Positions 1 through 4,788 of a stretch of DNA of 7,775 bases are shown here, piece after piece. The stretch lies in the NCBI GenBank assembly GCA_021777365.1, contig JAJYDP010000220.1:1-7775 (forward strand). The letters are read 5' to 3'. The stretch comes from Chloroflexota bacterium. Lineage in GTDB: Bacteria > Chloroflexota > Limnocylindria > Limnocylindrales > CSP1-4. Made by a program: the position numbers and the translations under genes. The first letter of the stretch is position 1. Every line of letters begins with the position of its first letter. Below the pieces are notes generated by a model. It did no database searches, was not told where the DNA came from, and saw only the letters and a list, made by a program, of their open reading frames with translations.

Positions 1-1
1 G

Positions 2-592
2 ACGATCCGCGAGCTGCGTGCGCGCTGCCCGGGGATGGGCGTCGAGGTGCTGATCCCCGACTTCAACGGCGAGGAGGCACCCCTGCGGACCGTGATGGGG
101 GCCGCACCCGACATCCTGAACCACAACGTCGAGACTGTCGCACGGCTGCAGAAGCCGGTCCGCAAGCGCGCCCGATACGACCGTTCGCTGGGCGTCCTCG
201 AGCGGGCCAGGGCGTACGCGCGGGAGATCGCAGGGCGCGACGGCACCGTGCACACCAAGTCGAGCATCATGGTCGGCCTGGGCGAGGAGCGCGACGAGCT
301 GCTGCAAACGTTCCGCGACCTGCGCGCCGTCGACTGCGACATCCTGACGATCGGGCAGTACCTGCGCCCGTCGGAGCAGCACCTCCCGGTGGAGCGCTAC
401 TACCACCCCGCGGAATTCGCCGAGCTGAGGGCCGAGGCGCTCGCGATGGGCTTCCGGCACGTCGAGTCGGGGCCGCTGGTGCGCTCCAGCTACCACGCCC
501 GGGACCAGGTGCCGGACTCCGAGCGCCGGGCGCTAGAGCGGGCCGCGCTGCGGGCCGCCGCCGAGGCCGGGGGAGCGACGCTCGCGGACTGA
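2..592 (+). CDS. lipA: Lipoyl synthase, C-terminal part (5' truncated by window edge)
   Basis: This is the last 196 residues of lipoyl synthase, the cytoplasmic radical-SAM enzyme that inserts two sulfur atoms into the octanoyl chain on lipoyl-dependent proteins (pyruvate and 2-oxoglutarate dehydrogenase E2, GcvH). The frame is open from base 2, so the gene starts outside the window, and both N-terminal Fe-S cysteine motifs are missing for that reason only. Seen directly: VLIPDFNG, NHNVETVARLQ, KSSIMVGLGE, TIGQYLRPSEQHLPVERYY and, near the C-terminus, SGPLVRSSYHA. The RSSYxA motif supplies the serine ligand of the auxiliary 4Fe-4S cluster in this family. The C-terminus ends with an Ala/Glu-rich tail of ordinary length, so the 3' end looks intact. 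It converges on the grpB-type gene across a repeat-rich spacer. A lipB neighbour would be expected upstream, but it is not visible. Confidence 0.97.
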   Translation, partial: TIRELRARCPGMGVEVLIPDFNGEEAPLRTVMGAAPDILNHNVETVARLQKPVRKRARYDRSLGVLERARAYAREIAGRDGTVHTKSSIMVGLGEERDELLQTFRDLRAVDCDILTIGQYLRPSEQHLPVERYYHPAEFAELRAEALAMGFRHVESGPLVRSSYHARDQVPDSERRALERAALRAAAEAGGATLAD

Positions 593-629
593 ATCCGCGG
601 GGCGGGCCGCGAGGCGCACCGCTGCGCTC

Positions 630-680
630 GCCGGCGTCCCTCCCGCTCGCGCCGGCGTCCTCGCCGGCGTCCTCGCCGGG
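630..680. repeat. 12-bp tandem repeat GCCGGCGTCCTC
   Basis: Two perfect adjacent copies of GCCGGCGTCCTC occupy 651-662 and 663-674. A partial copy follows at 675-680, and an interrupted copy (GCCGGCGTCCCT) lies at 630-641. The array sits just downstream of lipA in non-coding DNA. It is probably a simple slippage-derived repeat, and no function can be assigned. Confidence 0.7.
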
Positions 681-710
681 CCCTCAGCCCCCTATCCTGC
701 AGTTCTTGCT

Positions 711-739
711 GCTCCGAACCGCTATGTCGGTTGCGGAGC
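711..739. terminator. Long imperfect hairpin in the convergent spacer, possible bidirectional terminator
   Basis: The arm GCTCCGAACCG (711-721) pairs with CGGTT-g-CGGAGC (728-739). This gives an 11-bp stem with one bulged G at 733 and a six-base loop (722-727). It lies between two convergent genes, which is where a terminator is expected. Neither side has a proper T-run, so it would have to act without one, or it may be a structured RNA end or a protein-binding dyad. Confidence 0.4.
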
Positions 740-880
740 CGTTCCTGGCCTCGTGCCGCTGTTGGCCGACCCGTTCCACGCTCACCACTGGGCAGACTGC
801 GTGCCTTCGGGGTGCGATTCGGGTCGCGAACCGGACATACGGCTCGGCACGAGAGCGATCTGCAGGAAGGTGCCGCTCGA

Positions 881-955
881 GGCACGCAGCGCGCAGGCAC
901 GCGGCGCGGAGACATGCGGCCCGCAGGGACGCAGCGCGCAGGCACGGGCCTCCGC
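881..955. repeat. 15-bp minisatellite, about five units
   Basis: The units start at 881, 896, 911, 926 and 941. The first four follow the consensus GGCACGCRGCGCGCA with one to four changes each, and the fifth keeps only its first half. The 18-base string ACGCAGCGCGCAGGCACG recurs perfectly at 884-901 and 929-946, three units apart. Because 15 is a multiple of three, one plus-strand frame reads as repeated R-H-A-A-R. I regard that as a by-product, since there is no convincing start or homology. Confidence 0.75.
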
Positions 956-957
956 CT

Positions 958-1011
958 CTCCCCGAGGAGCCGCTCGCGGCGCGCGCGGACCGGCCACTCC
1001 CCGAGGAGCCG
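958..1011. repeat. 15-bp direct repeat pair
   Basis: CTCCCCGAGGAGCCG occurs perfectly at 958-972 and 997-1011, 39 bp apart, immediately beyond the minisatellite. Each copy contains a small CTCC/GGAG dyad. The repeats are non-coding and their function is unknown. Confidence 0.6.
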
Positions 1012-1043
1012 GCTGTGACGGCACTACCCGCCCCTGCCGGATC

Positions 1044-1640
1044 TCAGCTGTCCCGCGCGGCCATGGCCCGGGCGATGATCGCCTCCACGACCTCGGTCTT
1101 GGCGTCGGCGTAGTTCTGCACGTACTCCCACTGCCGCGAGGCCAGCTCGCGCTTGGTCCGCTCGTATCGCACCCGGTCCTCGTCGTGCGTGCGGAGCCAG
1201 TCGCGGAAGCCGAGGATCCGGTCGATCTCCGGGCTCCCATCGGACAGGACGTGCAGGTTGACATTCGTGTCAGGTCCCCTGAACACGCGATGCTCGTTCC
1301 AGTCGGGCTCGCGGATCACCAGGCGGTAGCCAACCGCCGTCAGCGCCGGCAGATATGCGGGTTCGTCGGCGGAGTCGCGGACGACCAGGAGCATGTCGAT
1401 GATCGACTTCGCCGCGAGACCGGGGACCGACGTGGACCCGGTGTGCTCAAGGCGGACCACGCCGTCGCCCAGCGCGGTGCAGATCCGCGCCTCCTCGCGG
1501 GCGAAGAGAGCGGGCCACGCGGGGTCGTAGTCCACCAGCACCACCGGACCGTCCAGGCGCGGCGGTTCGACGACCCACGCCGCCCGGATCTCGTCCTCAC
1601 GCATCTCGTGTCGTCCTGACTTCCGCTCGTCGTCGGCCAC
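1044..1640 (-). CDS. GrpB/UPF0157 family protein (nucleotidyltransferase-like fold)
   Basis: This is a 198-residue protein of the GrpB/UPF0157 family, small cytoplasmic proteins related to the nucleotidyltransferase superfamily whose substrate is generally unknown. Seen directly: the N-terminal DYDPAWPALF (about 37-46), the hallmark EHTGSTSVPGLAAKSIIDM (about 65-83) with its GSTS loop and downstream aspartate, NVNLHVL (about 126-132), and the C-terminal RDWLRTHDEDRVRYERTKRELA helix. Length is normal for the family. I chose the GTG at 1640 because a perfect AGGAGG (1651..1646) lies 5 nt upstream. An in-frame ATG at 1604, giving 186 residues, also has an AGGA 9 nt upstream and is a real alternative. 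It is the last gene of the minus-strand series and sits 109 bp downstream of the hydrolase remnant, so it is probably expressed alone. Family assignment is confident; biochemical role is not. Confidence 0.92.
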   Translation of the reverse strand: MADDERKSGRHEMREDEIRAAWVVEPPRLDGPVVLVDYDPAWPALFAREEARICTALGDGVVRLEHTGSTSVPGLAAKSIIDMLLVVRDSADEPAYLPALTAVGYRLVIREPDWNEHRVFRGPDTNVNLHVLSDGSPEIDRILGFRDWLRTHDEDRVRYERTKRELASRQWEYVQNYADAKTEVVEAIIARAMAARDS

Positions 1641-1645
1641 GCATG

Positions 1646-1651
1646 CCTCCT
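1646..1651 (-). promoter_or_regulatory. Shine-Dalgarno AGGAGG supporting a GTG start
   Basis: A perfect AGGAGG lies 5 nt before the GTG at 1640. It favours this start over the in-frame ATG at 1604 for the GrpB-family gene. Confidence 0.65.
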
Positions 1652-1749
1652 GGTGCCATCGAGGTGTGCGATCCGCCGCGCGGATGGCCACGGCGTCCGA
1701 TCGCCGGGCCAGGCTGCCCCGCGCGGGCGGGATCGGGAAGGATACGCGA

Positions 1750-1983
1750 TCAGGGCACAGCAGAGATCCGGCTGTGGTCGACCAGCCGGAGGATGGCGTC
1801 GACGACCAGGTCGGGCGGATCGTACTGGATCATGTGGATGCTGCCCTCACCGATCGTCAGGCAATGGTCGGTCGACAGGCTGCCGACGAGGTATCGCCAG
1901 GCGGCGATGAGGTCGGCCTCGGCGGTGTCGAACGGGCCTTCCCCTCTGAGCCGCTGATCGACGAAGAGAAGCCCGGCGCCTGT
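1750..1983 (-). pseudogene. C-terminal remnant of an alpha/beta hydrolase
   Basis: One minus-strand frame is open for 77 codons, from just after a TGA at 1986..1984 to a TGA at 1752..1750. Its translation looks genuinely coding: FDTAEADLIAAWRYLVGSL, then LTIGEGSIHMIQYDPPDLV and VDAILRLVDHSR. This is the standard end of alpha/beta hydrolases: a strand, the catalytic-His loop (His at frame residue 50, in GSIHMIQYD), then the last helix. The nucleophile-Ser and acid parts are absent. The DNA up to the DinB gene shows no matching body in any frame, and there is no ribosome site or credible start at the 5' end; the only ATG would leave about 27 residues. I infer the tail of a hydrolase gene whose 5' part was deleted, with junction near 1984. 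The family call rests on pattern memory, and a small independent gene is less likely. Confidence 0.55.
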
Positions 1984-2057
1984 TCAAGACAGCCTCCCGG
2001 GACGCTCGGTCGCCGGAATCCCGACCTACCGAAGGGCGGCCGCAAGTGCCGTTCAGC

Positions 2058-2080
2058 GCCGGGTCCGCGCGAGGCCCGGC
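2058..2080 (-). terminator. Possible hairpin terminator after the DinB-family gene
   Basis: GCCGGG (2058-2063) and CCCGGC (2075-2080) form a 6-bp stem with an 11-base loop, beginning 3 nt past the DinB-family stop codon. There is no T-run, and such stems are common by chance in DNA this GC-rich. Confidence 0.25.
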
Positions 2081-2083
2081 CGG

Positions 2084-2593
2084 TCAGGACGTGCTCGGGA
2101 CCTCGACGAGACGGCCGTCCTGCCAGGCGTAGTCCCAGACGTCGATGCCCGGCGGCCCGATGCCGAGCGTCGTGAGCGTCGTGCAGATCTGGCTGCGATG
2201 ATCGGTGCCGTGGTGCAGCGCCTGCGCGATGCGGACGCTCAATGGGGCGTGGCTCTCGGACCCGTCGTCGCGTCGTCGCACGAGTACGGCATCTGGGTCG
2301 AGGTCCTCCGCGAGCAGCGACGACCAGGCGGGTCCGTTGCGCTCCATCACGGCCCGAAGCTCCGCGAGGTCCAGCCCGTCCTCGTCGATCCGGGACACGC
2401 GGCCTCCTGTCACGACGGACAGGTACGAAGCGTCCGCGCCGACGAGGTGGCGCATCGTGTCCAGGATCGAGCCGTAGGTCCCCGGCGCGGCAGCCTCCAG
2501 TTGCCCCGGGTCGAGTGCGAGGCACGTGTCGATCAACGTCAGCGTCGCCCACACGTGGTGAGCGAAAGCGTCCTGCATCAACGGTCTGCTCAT
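2084..2593 (-). CDS. DinB-fold protein (DinB/YfiT-like putative metalloenzyme)
   Basis: This 169-residue protein matches the DinB superfamily, four-helix-bundle proteins that usually bind a metal through three histidines. Some members are thiol-dependent (bacillithiol or mycothiol) transferases, but most are uncharacterised. Seen directly: an N-terminal helix (AHHVWATLTLIDTC), TMRHLVGADASYL with His49, and ALHHGTDHRSQICTTLTTLG with His128 and His132 in the expected HxxxH spacing, so the triad H49/H128/H132 looks complete. Length is typical. The ATG at 2593 has no clear ribosome site. Instead TAGGGT lies exactly 6 nt upstream, the geometry of a leaderless transcript, so this start and promoter support each other. 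The Imm-5-like gene lies upstream on the same strand, 101 bp away. Fold assignment is secure; whether it acts on a thiol, drug or DNA-damage product cannot be read from the sequence. Confidence 0.9.
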   Translation of the reverse strand: MSRPLMQDAFAHHVWATLTLIDTCLALDPGQLEAAAPGTYGSILDTMRHLVGADASYLSVVTGGRVSRIDEDGLDLAELRAVMERNGPAWSSLLAEDLDPDAVLVRRRDDGSESHAPLSVRIAQALHHGTDHRSQICTTLTTLGIGPPGIDVWDYAWQDGRLVEVPSTS

Positions 2594-2599
2594 CTCGTT

Positions 2600-2605
2600 A
2601 CCCTA
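2600..2605 (-). promoter_or_regulatory. Candidate leaderless -10 element (TAGGGT) of the DinB-family gene
   Basis: TAGGGT (2605..2600) is followed by six bases and then the ATG at 2593. The TANNNT-N6-ATG layout is typical of leaderless genes in GC-rich bacteria. No recognisable -35 hexamer lies at 16-18 bp, so this is a spacing-based inference. Confidence 0.4.
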
Positions 2606-2679
2606 TCGCATGGCCCCAACCCCGCCCGCCGGCAGCGGCAGGAGCGTCGCCTGAAGCAAGCACCGTCTGGCGCGCCTGC

Positions 2680-2692
2680 CTCGTGGGACGAG
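2680..2692 (-). terminator. Small hairpin just after the Imm-5-like gene
   Basis: CTCGT (2680-2684) and ACGAG (2688-2692) form a perfect 5-bp stem with a 3-base loop, starting 2 nt beyond the stop codon. It has no T-run. It could be a weak terminator or an mRNA 3'-end stabiliser between the Imm-5-like and DinB-family genes. Confidence 0.25.
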
Positions 2693-2694
2693 CG

Positions 2695-3207
2695 TCACCC
2701 GCCCCCGGCGATCCTGGCGTGCATGCCGGTGATCAGGGTCCCGAGCACGCCCCTGGAGCGGGCTGGGGGAGGCAGCTTCCGGAGGGCGGCCCGAACCGAC
2801 GGCGAGGCGTGGTCGAGCTGCCAGCGGGCCTCGTCGGCGACGGCGTCCGGGTCGCCGGGTGCGGCCAGGCCCACGGCCTTCGCGGCGTACGCGACACCAC
2901 GCGCATGGGCCGCCATGTGGGCCGTGCCCGCAGCGTGACCTGCCGCCCGGGCCGCCGCAACGGCACGTGGGTCGCTGACCTCCCGCGCCGCGGCGTGCGC
3001 TCGAGCCGACAGGGCACGCACCGGTCCGATCCGCAACTCGCCCCGGGCAAAGGCCCGGACGCCATCGATAGCGTCGCGAGGGCGCATGTCTCCCGGCGCC
3101 TGTGCTTCGAACAGTGGCAGTGTCCGCTCGGCGCAGTCGGCGGCCCATACGGCAAGCACGCGCCGGTCGTCCTCGCCCAGGGTCAGCGCGCCCGGCTTTC
3201 GTTCCAT
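2695..3207 (-). CDS. Imm-5-like putative immunity protein
   Basis: This 170-residue, Ala/Arg-rich and almost wholly helical protein has no signal peptide and no membrane segment. From memory of the family it resembles proteins annotated as putative immunity protein (Imm-5 domain). The diagnostic stretches are the N-terminal LTLGEDDRRVLAVWAADCAE followed by RTLPLFEAQAP (about 9-38), an RPRDAIDGVRAFARGELRIG helix (about 42-61) and AARAAGHAAGTAHMAAHARG, then VAYAAKAVG (about 85-113). Proteins of this type are predicted to neutralise polymorphic toxins, a prediction from domain context rather than experiment. No toxin gene adjoins it here: its neighbours are the DinB-family gene and a divergent oxidoreductase. 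It may be an orphan immunity gene or may have another job. The ATG at 3207 has only a weak upstream GGG. It is divergent from the oxidoreductase start by 89 bp. Confidence 0.75.
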   Translation of the reverse strand: MERKPGALTLGEDDRRVLAVWAADCAERTLPLFEAQAPGDMRPRDAIDGVRAFARGELRIGPVRALSARAHAAAREVSDPRAVAAARAAGHAAGTAHMAAHARGVAYAAKAVGLAAPGDPDAVADEARWQLDHASPSVRAALRKLPPPARSRGVLGTLITGMHARIAGGG

Positions 3208-3253
3208 CGGCCCGATTCTGCGGCGGAGCAGGTCGTCGTGTGAGTCAGGTGCA

Positions 3254-3268
3254 CCGGTCTATGACCGG
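3254..3268. promoter_or_regulatory. Perfect dyad CCGGTC-tat-GACCGG over a -35 region, operator candidate
   Basis: A 6-bp perfect inverted repeat with a 3-base centre lies in the 89-bp divergent region between the Imm-5-like gene and the deazaflavin oxidoreductase. It overlaps the proposed -35 hexamer (3261-3266). The position would suit a repressor of the plus-strand gene, but no regulator gene is visible in the window. Confidence 0.45.
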
Positions 3269-3290
3269 CGGCGCGGGCCAAGCCTACGAT
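3261..3290 (+). promoter_or_regulatory. Candidate leaderless promoter of the deazaflavin oxidoreductase
   Basis: ATGACC (3261-3266, four of six matches to TTGACA), an 18-bp spacer and TACGAT (3285-3290) are followed by six bases and then the ATG at 3297. This would place the transcription start at or next to the A of the start codon, giving a leaderless mRNA. It also explains why the in-frame ATG at 3261 is unlikely to be the start: it lies within the -35 element. Confidence 0.5.
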
Positions 3291-3296
3291 ACGTCG

Positions 3297-3827
3297 ATGC
3301 GCCACGCCGTCAGCGCCGTCGTCGTATCGCTGTTCGCGATGGTGTTCCTGCACGGCACGTGGGCCATCAGGCTTCTCAACCGCGCCTTCAGCAGGTACCT
3401 CGGCCTCGGTCTCCCAGGAGGCCCGAACGTGCTGCTGACTGTGCGTGGGCGGTCGACCGGCCGGCCGCGCTCCGCGCCGGTCTCGATGATGCAGTTCGGT
3501 GATCGGCGGTTCGTGCAGGCCGGCTTCGGCGAGGTCAACTGGGTCCGAAACCTCCGCGCCTCGGGGCAGGCGGTCGTGACGAAAGGCCGCCACACTGACT
3601 TCGTCGACGCGGTCGAGCTGGCTCCGGAGGCCGCCGGCGCCATCATGCGCGAGGCCCTCGCGCCCTACCAGCGGTCGCGGCTCCTGCGCGCCGTGGTCGG
3701 GCCAACGACCCGCCCTCCCGTCGGAGTCCTGCACTACTTCGGGGTGCGGATCGACCGGACCCTCGACGAGTACCTCGTCGACGCCCGACGCCGTCCGGTC
3801 TTCGAGTGCGTCGCGCAGGATCTGTGA
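3297..3827 (+). CDS. Nitroreductase-family deazaflavin-dependent oxidoreductase (Ddn-like, F420-type)
   Basis: This 176-residue protein belongs to the deazaflavin-dependent nitroreductase family (the Ddn/FDOR group), split-barrel enzymes that use reduced F420 or a related flavin to reduce quinones, nitro compounds and other substrates. Seen directly: the family hallmark LTVRGRSTGRPRSAPV (about 47-62), corresponding to the usual T-GRKSG-R strand-turn, and the NWVRNLRASGQAVVTKGR segment (about 81-98), where the family normally has the WYxNL motif. A hydrophobic N-terminal helix (about 5-18) could associate with the membrane, as known for Ddn. I chose the ATG at 3297 for its leaderless -10 spacing. 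The ATG at 3261 (188 residues, weak AGGT 10 nt upstream) is possible. The frame stays open further upstream but overlaps the divergent Imm-5-like gene. It converges on the secreted-protein gene and appears monocistronic. Family is secure; substrate is unknown. Confidence 0.9.
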   Translation: MRHAVSAVVVSLFAMVFLHGTWAIRLLNRAFSRYLGLGLPGGPNVLLTVRGRSTGRPRSAPVSMMQFGDRRFVQAGFGEVNWVRNLRASGQAVVTKGRHTDFVDAVELAPEAAGAIMREALAPYQRSRLLRAVVGPTTRPPVGVLHYFGVRIDRTLDEYLVDARRRPVFECVAQDL

Positions 3828-3923
3828 ACGCCGTGCTCAGCGGCGGACGCGAGGCGGAAGCGCCGGTCGAGCCGCTCCGGTGGGTCGGGCGGCATGGGCT
3901 GCCGGGTCGCGTCGTGGGGCCAG

Positions 3924-4394
3924 CTACTGCGACTTCTGACCGTTCGTCGTGTAGATCGAGATGTTGCCGGACTCGACGATCCACCCGAGGCTGGCCAGGA
4001 TGGTGTCCTCCTGGCCGACCGCCGACCCGTCGGTGAGGTCGTACACGTCGCCGTCCCAGCAGGGCGCATACGGGACGAAATGGCACTCGTGCATGTACAG
4101 CCTTGCGCCCTGGGCGCCGGACGCGGTCTTGAAGTACTCGACGCGGTCGACCGGGAACTGGATGATCTGTCCCGACTTGGAGCCATCGATCCCGTAGAGC
4201 TCCAGGTAGCCGAACTGCACGACGCCCGACGTCGTCCGCACCTCGAACCGGGCGATCCAGGCCCCGCCCGATTCCGAGGCAACGATGGTGCCGTCGACGT
4301 GTTTCGTTGTGACGCTGGTCGTCGCGGCGCTCGCGATCGGCACCGTGACGAGCACGAGAAGCGCAGCCGCGCCGAGGACGATGAGCCGACGCAT
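3924..4394 (-). CDS. Small secreted protein of unknown function
   Basis: I do not recognise a family for this 156-residue protein. It starts with a classic Sec signal peptide: Met-Arg-Arg, a hydrophobic core LIVLGAAALLVLVTV, then PIASA with likely cleavage after residue 23 (Ala-Ser-Ala). The predicted mature part, about 133 residues, is Gly/Ser/Thr- and aromatic-rich with alternating hydrophobic residues (FGYLELYGI, ISIYTTNG), which suggests a beta-rich fold. It has exactly two cysteines, Cys104 and Cys112 in HECHFVPYAPCW, well placed for a disulfide outside the cell. No lipobox, cell-wall anchor or transmembrane tail is seen. The start is set by a purine-rich AGGGGGGGG four nt before the ATG at 4394. 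Longer frames starting further upstream lack a ribosome site and would hide the signal peptide. It appears monocistronic. Confidence 0.85.
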   Translation of the reverse strand: MRRLIVLGAAALLVLVTVPIASAATTSVTTKHVDGTIVASESGGAWIARFEVRTTSGVVQFGYLELYGIDGSKSGQIIQFPVDRVEYFKTASGAQGARLYMHECHFVPYAPCWDGDVYDLTDGSAVGQEDTILASLGWIVESGNISIYTTNGQKSQ

Positions 4395-4788
4395 GTTGCC
4401 CCCCCCTCGGGACGCACGTCCGCGGGTCGGTCTCGCCAGTGGCTCGGCGCGGTCGAGGCGGCCTGGGCATGGCCGCGCGTCAACGCCCCCCCCTGTGCTC
4501 GGCCAGCCTTCGTCCTCCTGACCGCGCTGCAAGTGCCGAACGTTGCGAGCCTGGATCCGAAGCGGTGCCGACGTCCACCGGGGACGGGACACCGTAGTGG
4601 GCGACTCGAGTGTCACCCGAGGTTATCGACGGTCCCTCCTCGCGCCCCTCACTGGGCGGGCGAACGCCTCGCTCGCGCTGCACCTGTGGGGACGCGCTGC
4701 CAGTGTGACTGCGAGGTACCCGTGCGTCGACGGGGACCGGATCCAGCGTGACGTCAGCTCGGTGGGCGAGCGTGATCTCGCTTGAGTC
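4395..4788. other. Intergenic region upstream of the secreted-protein gene, no gene seen
   Basis: This 394-bp stretch lies between the aldolase stop and the secreted-protein start, both on the minus strand. Open frames cross it but translate to composition-driven Arg/Pro/Ser strings with no family likeness. It must contain the promoter of the secreted-protein gene, yet no convincing -35/-10 pair with correct spacing is visible. TTGACG near 4479-4484 on the minus strand lacks a -10 partner. Two runs of eight G on the minus strand (4399-4406 and 4486-4493) are its only conspicuous sequence feature. Confidence 0.6.
4399..4407 (-). promoter_or_regulatory. G-run ribosome binding site AGGGGGGGG
   Basis: The Shine-Dalgarno region of the secreted-protein gene is an A followed by a run of eight G, four nt before the ATG. 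A homopolymer here can change length by slippage, which would alter spacing to the start codon without touching the reading frame. Confidence 0.5.

Larger units (their letters stand above)
593..1043. other. Convergent intergenic spacer, repeat-rich, no gene
   Basis: This 451-bp stretch lies between the stop codons of lipA (plus) and the GrpB-family gene (minus). Open frames cross it on both strands, but their translations are low-complexity Arg/Ala strings produced by repeats or shadows of the GrpB gene, and none resembles a protein family. It contains a 12-bp tandem repeat (about 630-680), a hairpin (711-739), a 15-bp minisatellite (881-955) and a 15-bp direct repeat (958-972 and 997-1011). 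No intrinsic terminator with a T-run is visible. Confidence 0.7.

Noticed and set aside
796..835. Possible tRNA remnant (a TTCG-containing stretch read on the minus strand)
   Set aside because: No acceptor stem, anticodon arm or D-arm could be built around it.
881..1011. CRISPR-like array
   Set aside because: The 15-bp units are directly adjacent with no unique spacers, and no cas genes are present.
706..1113. Plus-strand open frame with Arg-His-Ala-Ala-Arg repeats
   Set aside because: The repeats come from the 15-bp minisatellite, there is no ribosome site, and the 3' part overlaps the GrpB-family gene antisense.
2084..3207. Imm-5-like and DinB-family genes as a toxin-antitoxin pair
   Set aside because: The genes are 101 bp apart with separate initiation signals, the DinB-fold protein has an intact metal triad typical of enzymes, and neither resembles a known toxin.
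3102..3296. Upstream start at 3102 for the deazaflavin oxidoreductase
   Set aside because: It would overlap the divergent Imm-5-like gene by about 100 bp, and the added residues are Arg/Pro-rich with no family likeness.
4749..4756. TGACGTCA palindrome near the aldolase 3' end
   Set aside because: The symmetry stops at 8 bp, it lies downstream of a gene rather than in a promoter, and an 8-bp palindrome is not significant alone.
4767..4783. GCGAG/CTCGC hairpin after the aldolase stop as an intrinsic terminator
   Set aside because: The stem is only 5 bp and no T-run follows, so it is indistinguishable from chance in GC-rich DNA.
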